DNA of 64,000 nt from Siphlonurus alternatus (GCA_949825025.1 OX463784.1:19214761-19278760); one strand, 5' to 3'; counted from the first letter of the stretch, positions 27,526-40,324 are shown. Numbers and translations: made by a program. The notes: a model not told the origin generated them from the letters alone.

Positions 27526-27783
27526 GCTAGAAATTTTCTCTGCAAAATTCCAATGATTTAAAAAAAAGTTGAATTTAACATTGAATTTCCATAAGGCGAA
27601 AATAATTTTTTTAAAAACCACCCCTGAAAGGGGTGTTATTGGTGTCCAATAAAAATTTCAACACCCTGAACTAATTTTTACAACCCTCAGCTACAAGTGT
27701 ACCAAATTTGAAGTTTGTGCGAAAATTTTTGCAATACCATATTTACGAAAAAAGTTGGCACGCGAATTGTGGTTCACTCTGTA

Positions 27784-30099
27784 TAACATAGCCTTGTTCC
27801 TGATGTATGCGTATTTTGCTCTACTTTGGTTTTAAACGAAATGACTATAGTTAGAAACCATTTAATTGTTTGAATTAAATATTATCATTTTTTTTTTTTT
27901 TGTACTCTATTTTATAATATTAATTATAGTTGTATTGATCGATGAAATTGAGATTTATTTTTTAGAAATGTTTAAGGAAGAAGAATGCTTTTGCCTTTAA
28001 TTTCTTAACCCCATAGTCCCCATACAGCGTACATAATATTTAATTTTCATTGTGACCGCTTGGTAGCTATTAATGCTTTAATAAAAGATTGCTTTTATAT
28101 TTTGAATAATTTTGATTCATTCTTCAATAACATTGAATAAATTGTTTCCCAAAATTAACCTGTACAAGATTGGCACATAATTTAAGGTTGAAAATTTGTG
28201 AATATATAAAAACTATTATTAAAAAAACAATAACAAATAAAATTAGTTGACATTTAATTTTTATTTTTTACAATATCTAAATTTTATTTTAAAACATTTT
28301 ATTTAAATAATATAAAAAAAATAAATATTAAAATAAACAAAAACTTATTCCTTTAAAATTTAAAATAATCGAATATGGTATAAAAGTCAATAAAAGTGCA
28401 CGGTTAGTACATGGCGTGAAAATTCTCACATTCGCATTCTTGTCTCGACTTACGGGAAATGAAGGAAGGAGGAGCAAATCTAATTTGGAGAGCAGTGTGA
28501 CAACACCCCTGAGAGCACGACAACAGTAGACTTTCTTTCTACCTCCCGTGAGGTATTCCCTTTAACTCTAACATGTCGCTATATATTATCGTCATGTACT
28601 TTTTATATATTTTTGTAACGAAATTTAATATCAAAATTTCATTTTCAATAATATATAAATATTACGTTTTTTTATATATAAAATCAATATAAAAGAAGGA
28701 AATTTTGTTTTTGAAATATTTTCTAGAATGTTTTTTTTTTTAACCTATTTTGCATGTTTCCTATTTTATTATATTAGATTACTTGACTTTATAAATCAAT
28801 ATGTAGAAAATAAACACATACCTTGTGAAGATTTAATTTTAGTAAACGGCTTTGAAAGAGAATGAAAAAAAAACGTACCTGAAACATAAGAAAATTTACA
28901 TGAAATTAAAATCACACATTTATTTTATATTATATATTATAAAACTATGCCTAATATTTTTTACTGGCAATGATAGCATGCAATGAAAATGCCTTATTTC
29001 ACATTGAAATATTGAGAAAAGAATGCATTGCAAATAAATAAAAATTTCTATATACATACGAAAATGACATTTTAATTCTTAAGACCATGGTCACTATATC
29101 AAATTATTTATTAATACTCGTAACAATACGTACTTCACTTTTTCTCTATACATAAGCTATAATAAAATTTCCTTATAGCTCTTCTATTCTATTTCATTTA
29201 TACAATCTAAACTTTGAATCAAATAGAAACTATAAAGTATAACATAAAGCCAATTGATATATTTTTTTTATATATATTTCAGTAACATTTCTTTTTTTTT
29301 CTCTTATCTTTTCCATACAGAAAATGGGCACATTTTTTTTTTATACCCATTGCATTTTTACAACATGTCAAATCTACATTTTTTCAATCAATTTCAATTT
29401 TATTTTGTAATATCATGGTTTTGAATCGACGTTTTTCTGTTTCAAAAGGGGAAAAAATATATATGATAATAAAAAAAAAAATAACTTTGGACTACAAGCA
29501 ACAAATAATATATGTATAAAAAAACTATACAAGCTTTGTGATTATTATTTGTCATCGTTTATATATTAAACTTCATATAATACAGATGATAAACCACGCG
29601 TGAAATTTCACTTTATGTTTGATAATTAGCGCTACTATAATAAAAGTATATATTATTATAATACACTATAATAATATTTAGTATAATATGATATTGAAAG
29701 ATAATTATTTCCGCAGTATACAGACTTTGTATAGAATAATGAGCAATATAATATTTTTATATAATACACTATGAATTGTTCCAATATATTTGATATAAGT
29801 TAATTCAGACTTTTTATTATTATTAAATATAGATTGATTTCTTTTTAATGCTACATATAGATTAATTTCATTGCGCATTATTGTAAAAAGCATAATTATA
29901 CTGTATTAAAATTTATGATAAATTGGCTTCTTTTGAAATATTTTGAGAAAATGTACTTAAAATTTTAAATTCCAAAACAAATAATTTTATATTTGTTTAA
30001 TTTTTTCTTGCACCAAAAAGTCTTATCTACTAAATCCGCAGTTGGTAGATTTACGGTAACTTATTTAACTGAATATCCTGGTTTGTATTATAGTAATTG
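27784..30099. other. AT-rich non-coding DNA, no gene recognised
   Basis: Very AT-rich. A mixed-composition patch at 28400-28570 is unassigned. No RNA gene, coding exon or clear repeat is recognisable elsewhere. Confidence 0.55.
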
Positions 30100-30365
30100 G
30101 CCTTAAGCATTGCCCCGGATTTTGTTCTCTTTTAAAAAGGGGTACTACGATCTATCCCAGAATGTGCATAATTTGTGACCAGGGAACTATGGACACCTCA
30201 GTAAGGATGGTCGTTACTTCATGATATCTTTCATCAATAACTTCCCGTATACATTAATGCCTTTTATTTTTTATAACCACTTGATAAATCCAATATTGCT
30301 ACTGGAGATCGAACTCACGACCATTTGATTACGAACCAATTTTGCTTCCCACTGCTTTTAAAAGT
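30100..30365 (-). mobile_element. tRNA-derived SINE
   Basis: Read on the minus strand from 30355, the head resembles a tRNA. It has an A-box-like CAGTGGGAAGC, an anticodon-arm-like ATTGG/TTCGTAA/TCAAA with loop anticodon CGT (threonine type), and a B box GAGTTCGATCTCC. Downstream on the same strand is a tail block, GACCATCC...ACTGAGGTGTCCATAGTTCCC (30215 to 30180), which recurs elsewhere in the window. A tRNA-like head with a shared tail supports a SINE. The 3' end is not fixed. Confidence 0.65.
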
Positions 30366-31407
30366 TTGGTCTTTGAGATGTTTCAGAAAGGTGACGCCTC
30401 AAAATGTTTAAAAAAAAAATTGTTACTTCCGCTTCCATTTAAGCCTCTGGACCGGACGCTATGGTTGTTATTATAATTCCGAAGTCGATACTAAAAAATA
30501 CGCATGTTGTACTAGTTAAATAAAAAACAAAAATGTTTGTATTAACTCGTATAAAAATACATAAGACTTTTAGGTAATTTAGTAAAATGTACAAACGAGG
30601 AAAAAATATTTGTTGCAAAACAAAATTTAATTTCCATTAACACAAAGCGTAATTATAATCATTAAATTGGATGTTTTTTTATAAAAAAAAAAGGGCGTGA
30701 ACTTTTATTAAAGCTTTATGGATTAAAAAATATAAACAACAGAGAGAGAAAAAAAAATAGTGATTTAGATATCATTTAAATGTCACAATGTTCTATCTCT
30801 TTATTTTTGGACTTTCTATATTCAGTTTTATTTATATTTTTTTGTTCTGTCTCGATCCTTTGCCCCGCCCGCCCAAGTCTTTCCTATCTTCTCTGACTTG
30901 GAGCCTCTTCCCTGGAGATATCATGCAACTACCACCAGTTGAAACTAGGTATGGAAAATAGGATGTAACTCAGTTCAATACTTTCATTTTTTACTACTAA
31001 ATTATATAATTTATAATTGCACTATATTAATACAACTCGTTATAGAGTGATATGTGATTAAAAGCAGGAAATTGGGTAAAGAATACCTTTTTTTTTAAAC
31101 TAAAATTAAAATATATTTACTAATATTAAATATTAAAAAAATACATCAAAGTATATTTTTTTTTATTTAATAAAAAGTAATTAATATATGTTTCTAAAAT
31201 TTTAAAAATAATTGTTTTTAATTATATAATTGTGTCAATTGTACTTAATCAATACATTATAATGTTGCAAATTTAATATTAAATAATTTTATAAAGTAAA
31301 TAATTTATGTGTCGAACCTTCAACAATCCTTTGAAATATTCGGCGGCCATCGAAGTGCGGCCGCAATACAAAGAACATGATCATGGAACATTCATAGTGC
31401 ATTTATT
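30366..31407. other. AT-rich non-coding DNA, no gene recognised
   Basis: Mixed-composition patches lie at 30420-30480 and 30840-30950 within otherwise AT-rich sequence. No supportable feature. Confidence 0.5.
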
Positions 31408-31726
31408 AATGGAGTATTGTCCTCATTTTTTTTATTGCAGAAATGGATGGAGGGTGCAAAGTTATGCTACCCTGATTTTTTTCAGATTTTTTAGAGCCCG
31501 GGAACTATTTTTAAAAAATTATTGAAAGTCCCTTTCGTGACGTCACGAGACGCCGCTCCTTAAGAAAAGATAGGACTTGCCGCCGCGTGACGTCACAAAA
31601 AGGACTTTCAATAATTTTTTAAAAATACTTCCCGGACTCAAAAAAATCTGAAAAAAATCAGGGTAACATAACTTTGCACCCTCTATCCATTTCTGCAATA
31701 AAAAAAATTGAGGACGATACTCCATT
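31408..31726. mobile_element. Palindromic MITE, family P copy 1 (about 319 bp)
   Basis: AATGGAGTATTGTCCTCA at the left is mirrored by GAGGACGATACTCCATT at the right. Complementarity continues inward through TTTATTGCAGAAATGGAT, GCAAAGTTATG, ACCCTGATTTTTTTCAGATT and AAAAATTATTGAAAGTCC to a GC-richer centre containing GTGACGTCAC on both sides. The core words TATTGCAGAAATG and AATAATTATTGAAAGTCC recur in the elements at 45316 and 46592, defining a family. Open frames on both strands are a consequence of the palindrome. Confidence 0.8.
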
Positions 31727-31882
31727 GTAATAAAATTATAATTTTATGCTTCACTTGCATCTAAGAAAAACTCCCAAGTCAAAGCTCAATATCGATACTT
31801 TTATATTGATATTGGTACTTTTATGTACTGTAACTACACTAAACCTGTAACAAATATATCTCCTACAAAATCAAATATTATG

Positions 31883-31951
31883 TTTACCACAGCTATATAA
31901 AGAGTATACTCGATAATTTACCACAGCTATATAAAGAGTATACTCGATAAG
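31883..31951 (+). repeat. 34-bp tandem duplication
   Basis: The block TTTACCACAGCTATATAAAG through ACTCGATAA is present twice in direct succession with a period of 34 bases and no visible difference, so the duplication is probably recent. Confidence 0.9.
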
Positions 31952-32179
31952 TAAGATTTTGTCTTCAAATTTCTAGTATATTGGTCGACGTAACAGGAAG
32001 TTTGCTGTATGTAGCTATAGAGGTACAAAATTATTCTTCGCACAAGTAAAAGAAAAAATACTGATATCAGAAACATTAAAAATGATATAACAGCCCAATG
32101 CCGTATGTAAGTTGCATAATTTTTTATCATCAAAAAAATATAGATATTTCGAATCCACTGCATTTTTGTTTTTTTTCTT

Positions 32180-32493
32180 ACATTGTAGGGATACAACCCT
32201 ATGAGCTCGAGGCGGGGTAATGGATAACATTCGCTGAGGTGAGACTAAGGGAACCGTGAAAAACCACCGTTAAGATCAGCACTTCTACTTTTTTTTTATA
32301 TATCAATTGACCAAAGTAATATATTCAAAAACCACACACAAGTGCATCACTGCACTCTGGGGAAAGCGAGATGAATTTACCCCAGGGAGGTAACATTGTT
32401 ATTTTTATTTGAAACGGTCACCCATCCCAGTATTAACCACGCTTGACATAGCTTGGCTTCGTTTTGGTCAACGCTCAACCGATGTTACGAAAC
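32180..32493 (-). mobile_element. 5S rRNA-derived SINE
   Basis: On the minus strand the head runs through AAGCCAAGCTATGTCAAGCG, then TGGTTAATACTGGGATGGGTGACC. These are the A-box and C-box region of a 5S rRNA gene. Next come a body block (CCTGGGGTAAATTCATCTCG, then GTGCAGTGATGCACTT) shared with the copy at 46879 and a tail block (GGTGGTTTTTCACGGTTCCC, TTAGTCTCACCTCAG) shared with the copy at 20685. It appears to be the most complete of the three copies. Transcription would start from the internal 5S-type promoter at about 32490. Confidence 0.85.
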
Positions 32494-33007
32494 TTTATAC
32501 CAGAAATATCTTTGTATTATACCTCTTTATTTGATGCTCCATGCAACAGCCATGCAGCATCAAGCCTATACGCTTGAGTTGATGTTGGAAAACACGCCTT
32601 CCTTCTTTCTCTCTGGTCGTTTTCCCAAGACCACAGGCTAGCCTATGCTATACAACAAACCTAGCTAGGCTGCTCCAGATGCATATAATACCATAGAGAA
32701 AGCCTCAAGACCCAAGTGGCCACGCGAACTTCTTCTCTCAGATCTCTTTACGGCCACAAACTTGCCACGTCAAATCATCATACAGTCTCTAGAGAAATGA
32801 ATATACTGAAACTCACATAAAATGCATTTTAAGATTTCAACTTTAATCATTCTTGTTTTTGTATCAAGAAATAAGAACACGTGAAATCAAGTGACGTATA
32901 GAAAGGTAAACAGAAAGGTGATATTCTATCATTTTGTGTATGCAGTTTTGCAATTAAAGATAAAATTTACAGACTATAAATTTTATATGTTGACAATACT
33001 TTTCTAA
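32494..33007. other. Mixed-composition non-coding DNA, no gene recognised
   Basis: 32494-32780 is less AT-rich than its surroundings and may include further diverged repeat sequence. No frame shows recognisable similarity. Confidence 0.5.
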
Positions 33008-33072
33008 ATGGAGGATGCCAAGAACCACCACTCGTTTATCTGAGAGGTGATTGATGGCATCCTTGGCTCCAT
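33008..33072 (+). other. Imperfect hairpin (about 65 nt)
   Basis: ATGGAG pairs with CTCCAT at the base, GGATGCCA with TGGCATCC, and CACCACTC with GAGAGGTG (7 of 8 pairs) near a short terminal loop. Small internal loops separate the stems. The layout could be a precursor-like hairpin or a relic of an inverted repeat. It lies immediately upstream of a SINE tail block at 33082. The sequence matches no microRNA I can name. Confidence 0.35.
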
Positions 33073-33081
33073 TGGAGCTTC

Positions 33082-33170
33082 TGACCATCCTGACTGAGGT
33101 TTCCATGGTTCTCTCACTCATTGAATGCTTGGATTACAAGGCAATGGTCGTCCCTCTTTGAAACAGGCCC
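33082..33170 (+). repeat. SINE tail-type fragment
   Basis: GACCATCCTGACTGAGGTTT followed by CCATGGTT matches the tail of the tRNA-derived SINE at 30100-30365 (there on the minus strand). No tRNA-like head precedes it, so it is either truncated or a different element sharing the tail. Confidence 0.55.
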
Positions 33171-36100
33171 GCAAAATTAAGCCGGGAAGTTATATTCAGC
33201 TACTTTTGAACAGTGCGCACTGTACAATAGGGCTCTGTTGGGTAAAAAAAGGTAATGTTCATAAGTAAAATTAATCAGTATATTCTTCGTTTTTCAACCA
33301 TGACAAGTACTAGAGTTTTCTTAATTAACATGTCTACCAAATGTTTGGTAAACATTAAATTTCTGTAAATCCGTTGTAACCATTTTATTTGTAATTAATT
33401 CAATTGTATCAATTAGCAATTATAATTTTTTTGTAATTAATAATATTTTGTCTACGTCATTAAATAAGGAATAGATTTTTATTTATTTTAATGAATACAT
33501 TAATTTTCTAATAATTAATTTTTACTTGAATAAGATAAATATGATGTATAGATCGAATCATATTTAGAAGTTTCTAAAGACTTTTTAATGTTAAGATACA
33601 AAAACAAAAGCACAAATAGATTCAAAATTAAGAAATAAAAATAATAAACATTATTTCGTGTTAAATTACCTATAAAATGTGTGTTGCTTCTTCTTAGTTA
33701 AGGCGAGTTGTGAAACGTTGGCAAGTAAAACCACAAAGTATAAGAACTACATTTTAACATCATACCAAATTACCTCGACTTAATTAAACGACTTAGAATA
33801 AAACCCAAATGTTATACCCCATGTGGTTAGCTCAACATGGACAAACTCATTGCTATACCAAAGTTCTTTGTTTTCACGATACACCACATCAGTAATTTTA
33901 TTTAAAAACTCCCTGGCTTATAACTTATAATCAACCTGATCTCTTAATATTATCTCTTATGAATGGGAGTTTTAAGAGTTGCTTAATCTTTTCGTTACAT
34001 GAGGTATTGATTGGTCTTTTTTACACTCATAATTATCAACTTAAACTTACAAAATTTTTCAATTAGACTGATTGCAAAGATGACTTTTCGATAAAAGTGC
34101 TTAAATGTACAGAAAATTTATTTTTTATTAAAATATTACTGTATTTTGTTTTCTTTTTTAAATAGTGTCTTTTGTAAAAAAAGTGTTTTGTTCATATTTA
34201 TAATGAAATTCAAAATTAACATTATTTTATTTTCAAATTTTTTTATGTTGTTTGTAATTTTTAACAAATTTTTAGTTCAAAGATATAACGAGGATTCTTT
34301 TCTTTTTTCCTTCCTAATACGTCCAGCTTGTCTCTTTCAAATCAATACTTCCACTCGTCCCTCGTGCATATCACTCTTTATATAATGCTGACGTAGAAAA
34401 GAAAGATTTTTTTATTGAACTGACCTTTACTCTTCGCTCTTATAGTGCAAATTTATGTAGGTGGGATATTGGCAAAAATTGAAAATCAATACCTAAAAAT
34501 AATGGTTCTTTTTACCGAGATTTGTAATATAATACCAAAGTTATTATTTTTTTTTAATTTCTCATCATTAATATTTTGTAAAATTTAATATAAAACAACT
34601 TATTGCATCAACGTATTATCAACCAGGACAGTATTTATGTACTAAAACACATGCAAGAAATCATAGATAAGCATCATAAAATATATACAAGCAGTGAACG
34701 TTTTGTGTAGGAAAACCAGATTTTCTATACAATTTTATAAGATTTAATAATAAAAGTGATGCTATATGGTAATAATAATTAAATATATAAATAATTTACT
34801 TTAAAACCAATAGAAAAAAAAAAGCAAAATACTCAAGTCGTTAGATTAACAAATTCATTTTTCAATTTTTTTCATTAATCCAACATAGGCTTTTACTGAT
34901 TAGGGAGCTTTTCTATACAAAAAGAATATAATACATAGGTATCTACAGAAACAAACATATAAGTGTTATTTAGGATTTAGGCTTACGACTATAGATTAAT
35001 GTATTGTTGTAACTATCAAAATTAACTTCAATTTCCTAAAACACTGTTATACATTTTCTAATTTCTTTCAACGCATTTTCCATAATATATTCCAAAATAT
35101 TACATTTTAACTACTGATATATTTTATCCTCTAATTCCTAACCTTGAATTGCACAGATGCTTCCGTCACGGCCTTGTCGCATCAATGAATTCCAACAAAT
35201 ACATTCTCAGCACTAAATTCTATACGCTGATAATATAAGAATTATTTTTCCTTCCGTAACTTTTGCTTCGTCATTATTAATTTCAGTAGCAATATCTAAA
35301 CTAAAATTCTTATAGAATAACAAATATAAATTCACACTTTTCTTTAGAATAGTATAAGCTTCATCACAAAATTATGTTATTTTATTCCAGATTATAGCGT
35401 TTTTAAACAACATAACGTTGAATTTGACTATTGGTTATTAAATTATTGATGTTATTCAATTATTTATGTACTGCTTCATGCATGGTGGATATTGTTTTCC
35501 TTATGAATGTTTACGTCACAGGTGTACTACAATGCTATTAGTATGGGCTTAAGACTAATTATGACTAATTATATCAAAGAATGTATAATAATTATATAAT
35601 ACAACGTTCATCTATTTTTTGATTAAGATCCCACATTATATATTGTATTATAGTTTAAAATGCATTTTAATTTTTATATATTTTTCTTTCTATCTAAACT
35701 CAAGCGCTGATGATGATAAAAATCCAATCTAGTTTAAATTAATAAAAAAACACCTACGAAGGTTTTCATGGTACATTTTTGCATCTGATTAATTTTATTT
35801 CTTGTATACAAAAGAAGCTTGAACAATAAAATAGAAGAAATTAAATGAAAAAAATAGATTATACATTTAAATATAATATAATTTAAAAAGTTTATAATAA
35901 TATTTTTATCTTTTTTAAAAGCAGACAAAGTAAATTATAGAGTAGAAAAATAAAATATAATTTGTCTTCATGATGTTTAGAAGACATTTTGAAGTGTTTT
36001 TCTGTATGATAACATTTTTATAAATAACACAAAAGACTTCTTTCAAATATTTTAATGTATTTTTAATTATATACTTGAATTTAGTTCTTCCTTATGTCAA

Positions 36101-36253
36101 GCTATTCTTGTGAACTTTTATTAATGATGGTATAATTTAAATTAAACAATAGGAAAAAGTAGAACACCACAGAATAACAATATTATTATTCATTTAAGAA
36201 GAAGCTGGATGTGAGTAGTTCATCACGGGTTTCTTAACATTCTAAATTTATTC

Positions 36254-36258
<5 letters not shown>
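33171..36258. other. AT-rich non-coding DNA, no gene recognised
   Basis: Very AT-rich throughout with only chance open frames. No feature could be supported. Confidence 0.6.

Positions 36259-36286
<28 letters not shown>
36259..36286. repeat. Poly-A tract, about 27 bases
   Basis: Simple A run. No associated retroposon body is recognised. Confidence 0.9.
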
Positions 36287-36291
<5 letters not shown>

Positions 36292-39200
36292 AGTATAAGA
36301 GCTAGGCCATGAAACCCTTGTTCCTCAAATGATAATTTGTTCTTTAACTTGATTCAAGTGTAGTATTAATTTAAAAAGTAAAATGTTTATCGTATATTTC
36401 CAAGAGTCGGACCAGAGAATATAATAATATATGGTCTGACTAAAACGAATACTGTTTACACATTTCATGACATCATGATCGTTATGGCCTCTTTTTGCTG
36501 AAGCAAAATATCTCCATGCAACTAAAAACTAAAAAAAAAAGCATTGCAGATTTGTAATTTCATGGAGAAAAAAAAAGCAGTATACTCATCAACTATAACG
36601 TTAAAGTTTCACCACAAGTACAGTGACAACAAAGAATTAATAGATAGATTAGATATTAATTCTTTGGTGACAAGGTCTTTAAAAACGAGCAATATTCTTG
36701 CTATCCCCAGATGTATAGAGTTCTGCAAATATTAGGTGTGATATTTGTGTACATGACTGCACAATTATCCAAAAATATAAGTAATTATTTATTTATAATA
36801 ATTAGAACATTAAATTTAAGGAGGTGTGGTACTCGTGATTTTAAATTTAAAAACAACTCCCCATCGGAATAACATGAATACTTGGCCAATGTACGCCTCA
36901 TTTATTACAGTTATAGCTTCTATATAGACAAAGAAATTCCACATTAGGAGAGTTTATAAGAATGTCTATTACGATATCAAATAAAGTTAAACTTCAACCA
37001 AGCCTCCTTAGACTGCATGACAATATAAAGATATGTTCTATTATATTCTAATACCTATAACAAACATAGCTAGCATTCATGCTATCCCGAGGTGTACTTA
37101 TTAATTTTTAAATATAAATCGACATTAATGGAGAACAGAATAGTTATTATTTTTTTAAAGTGATATTTCATTTAAAAAGTTATAATAAATGCAAAGTACA
37201 TAACAAAATGAAAAAAAAAAAAATAAATAAAAAAAAATCTGTTAATTTTTTTGTGTGGTTGAAGTCCTTGTAAACAATTTTGGCAGTACGCCAAAGAACA
37301 TTTTTACAGCGACTTAAAAAAGTTTTTTTTTTTTATTATTTGTGACCTTGTGTTATAGCTTGCTTTTGTTATAAAACGACCTCAGTTTATAGTTTAATCA
37401 ATGGAAAACTTACTTGGTGGTTTTATAATAAACTAAGTGTAGATATATATCACCAACCATTGCATGTTCATTTTTACATGTTGCTGTATTATACGCTGTC
37501 TCAACTATTGAGTCTCAACATGATGCAACTCCCTAAAGATCATGACTGATGATGAGCAATTAATTTGCTATTGATATGTAATAACAGTTCCATTTTTCAT
37601 TACCATTTGTATTACCATTTGTTTTTTAACATATATATATAAAATTTAAATTTTCTTTTTGTAACTTTGTATTTAATTATAATAAATATGATTATATTTG
37701 AGTTTTATTTTTCTTATCATATTGATATCTTCAATAAATTATGAATAAAAGCCATGCAAATTTTTAAGGAAATTTCTAAAATCTTCATTTTAATCATATA
37801 TATAGTAATGAAATATAGCTGTACAGTACTTCCTTAATATATAATTAATATAATATAATGGTTGTGAATCTTTATGTTAAAAAATACTAAAAATGGTACA
37901 AAATTGGAGCATTATAGGATGTACTGAATTTCGAATAAATGCATGCATGCAAGAAATTTTAAGGAGTTTCCTTTCCAATGCTTCTCTTAACCCACTTTTT
38001 TCCTCTCCCGCATTACTCTCCGTACCAATTTTTAAAATAAGTTAAAAAAAAATGTAATGAATATTATGATAGTTGTATTATAGTATTATCAGAAATAAGT
38101 TTTTCATATTTTCATTATTAAAAAAAAAAAAAAAAAAAAAAAAGTATAATATAATATATAAATTACTGTCCTCAATAAATTCAGGTAATAAATTATGGAT
38201 GTAGTTTATGCCTATATGCGAGTTAAGTGACCATTTTCCAGCATTCTGATTGGTTGTTAAATGAAATGAATCTGTATTGTACTCTTAAGTACTGCATATA
38301 GACAGGGCATAATAACGATTCAACATTCAACGAATCATCACATGGATGTTATCTCGTGGAAGAAAGAACTTAGTCACGTCATTTCAAGACTTCTTTTAGA
38401 GGTCTTTACCATCAAAAAGTTGATAGCTGTGATTGACAGTTTCCTTACCTTGTTAAATTATCATGTGAAAGAATTTCAAATAAAAAAATAAATGACATAA
38501 TAAATTATCAAGTGTTAAATTTCTTATTGAAAAGTATAATAACATTTTCAACATTTTTTTTTTTTTTATTGGTCAATTTAATTATACATCTCAGCCAAGT
38601 TATAACATATAACCTTACTGGCTGATACAAATTTCAAGAAAGTAAATTTCTTCAAGACCTTGCTGATAATAATTTTTAACTTAATTAACAAAAAATTTAA
38701 GATAATCTTCTTATTTTGAACAAAAGCAGATAAAAAATTTACGGTTGAAATTAGAAACATAATTATACTTGTTTTCAAATTTTTACATATTATATTAGTT
38801 AATAATATTACTGTGGTAAAACGTTGAAAAACTAAAATAATAAAAATAAAATCAATGAATCTCCCCGCTTCGTTTTTAACAGGAATTTTTTATAACTGGA
38901 AATTGTGAGTTCGAATCCAAGAACAGGTTTATTTATTTTTATAATTTTAATTTAATATTTTGCTCCAATTTAATGAACAAAAATGTTATTATAAAACAAT
39001 AAAATTATTTTTTAATGAGCTAACATGTATTGCTGAATAATTTAAAAAATGCATTGCATGCGTATAATGCGTTGTGGTGAATGCTATTTTAATAGGGAGT
39101 TGCATAATAAAATATAAATTAATATTAAGACAATTTTTTCAGGTTAGAAGACAAGTATGACATTTGCTGTATAAAGAAAAAATTATAATTTAAACACAAG

Positions 39201-39488
39201 ATGCAGTAAAAAATAAGCAACCACAGATTTTTATATTCAAAACTAAGTTTATGCAATGTATATAATTATTTTTAATGAGGTTGAATCAAGTGTTGTGAAT
39301 TAAAATGCATTATATAATTACATGTGCATAATATACACATGGCTGCATAATTATGCATGTATTCCTCCCTATTTACGCAATATGAATATATACTGTACGC
39401 ATCCCTCTCTCTCTATTTTTATTTTTATATAGTATTATGCATTAACAGGAATATGAGAATATTTTGTATTCAAGTATTCAACGTAATT
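36287..39488. other. AT-rich non-coding DNA, no gene recognised
   Basis: Contains a 24-base A run at 38120-38143. An isolated B-box-like GAGTTCGAATCC at about 38909-38920 has no matching A box or stems, so it does not qualify as a tRNA gene. No coding signal. Confidence 0.55.
38120..38143. repeat. Poly-A tract, about 24 bases
   Basis: Simple A run in AT-rich DNA. Confidence 0.9.
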
Positions 39489-39626
39489 TAAGCAGGTATT
39501 ACATGATACAATTTTGCATACAATTTTTCCTTACAAGAAAACTTGAACTCATTTGTTTGTATGGAAATGAAATTTTCTTGCAAGGAAAAATTGTATGCAA
39601 AATTGTACCGTGTAATACCAGCTTTA
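39489..39626. mobile_element. TA-flanked palindromic MITE (134 bp)
   Basis: AGCAGGTATTACATGATACA is mirrored by TACCGTGTAATACCAGCTT, and complementarity continues through ATTTTGCATACAATTTTTCC and TTACAAGAAAA to a loop of about 25 bases. TA dinucleotides lie immediately outside both ends. Size and structure fit a small Tc1/mariner-like MITE. Open frames reading through it are not genes. Confidence 0.75.
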
Positions 39627-40008
39627 GTCATATATTATGTTTTACATTTTATAATAATTATAATGGAATTATTTCTTCATTAATTTGTCAATATAATTAA
39701 ATACACAACATAACTGGAACGACCTAGTTGGCTCTTCTTGAAATTTATAACATAAAATAAATTTCGTGAAAAATCTAACTTAACCTGATATGATGGTGTT
39801 GTTATAACAGACTATAAGGTAATATACATGTATGCAGATTTGAAATTTTTGGAACGTTTTAAATTAAAATTCAAGTTTAACTTGTATACCATCTGCATAT
39901 ATACAAATTGAAACAAACCAACTTATAAAAATATTAAGAAATAGTCATAAAGAACTTAAAATCGATGTTGGCATATGAAAAAAAAAATTAGTACCAGATT
40001 TAGTACTC

Positions 40009-40324
40009 TATAGGGGGACATTCACAAAGCACTTTAACCCCAACATTAGCCCAAAGTTTTATCCCTGGTACTAAACATGGTGCTAAAATAGGAGCTATAC
40101 ATGGTTAGCCTCTGGTTTAGCACCATGTTTAGTACCAGGGATAAAACTTGGGGCTAAATTTTATGAATTTTTGTTACTTTGATGTGTTTTTATGTTATGT
40201 AATTTTTATGTTATTATTAGGAATGACGTAATCCATGTTGTACCTGTACAGCCAGTTGATTGAATAAATGAATTGAATTGAATTGAATTTGGGGTTAAAG
40301 TGCTTTGTGAATGCCCCCCATATA
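40009..40324. mobile_element. TA-rich-flanked palindromic MITE interrupted by a retroposon tail
   Basis: GGGGGACATTCACAAAGCAC at 40013 is mirrored by TGCTTTGTGAATGCCCCCC at the right end, with TATA outside both ends. The centre is a strong inverted repeat: TTTTATCCCTGGTACTAAAC and ATGGTGCTAAA pair with TTTAGCACCAT and GTTTAGTACCAGGGATAAAA. Pairing stops at 40157 and resumes at 40291, so about 130 bases have been inserted into the right arm. Confidence 0.8.
40158..40290 (+). mobile_element. Truncated retroposon 3' end with (GAATT)n tail, nested in a MITE
   Basis: This block interrupts an otherwise continuous inverted repeat and ends in GATTGAATAAATGAATTGAA followed by further TTGAATT repeats. 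An AATAAA-like signal and a pentamer microsatellite tail are typical of the 3' end of a 5'-truncated non-LTR insertion. AATTT-type sequence at both junctions could be a target duplication, but the low complexity prevents certainty. Confidence 0.6.

Larger units (their letters stand above)
25340..27783. mobile_element. TA-flanked 2.44-kb foldback element with tandem-repeat arms
   Basis: CAGAGTGAACCACAATTCGC at 25342 is mirrored at the right end, terminating in GGTTCACTCTG at 27781, with TA on both sides. Each arm has about 250 bp of unique inverted sequence and then an array of 131-bp units. The left array (25601-26220) has five units and the right array (about 26800-27525) has six in opposite orientation. 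The centre (26280-26700) is itself an inverted repeat around 26490. Arms made of tandem repeats recall FB/Galileo-type foldback elements, while the TA target and CAGAGTG end recall Tc1/mariner types. No transposase frame exists. Open frames in the arrays are repeat artefacts. Confidence 0.85.

Noticed and set aside
25340..27783. CRISPR array suggested by regular 131-base spacing
   Set aside because: The units are contiguous tandem repeats without unique spacers, mirrored in a foldback element in eukaryotic DNA.
38900..38930. tRNA gene suggested by GAGTTCGAATCC
   Set aside because: There is no A box at the right distance and no cloverleaf stems. It is a single B-box-like word in AT-rich DNA.
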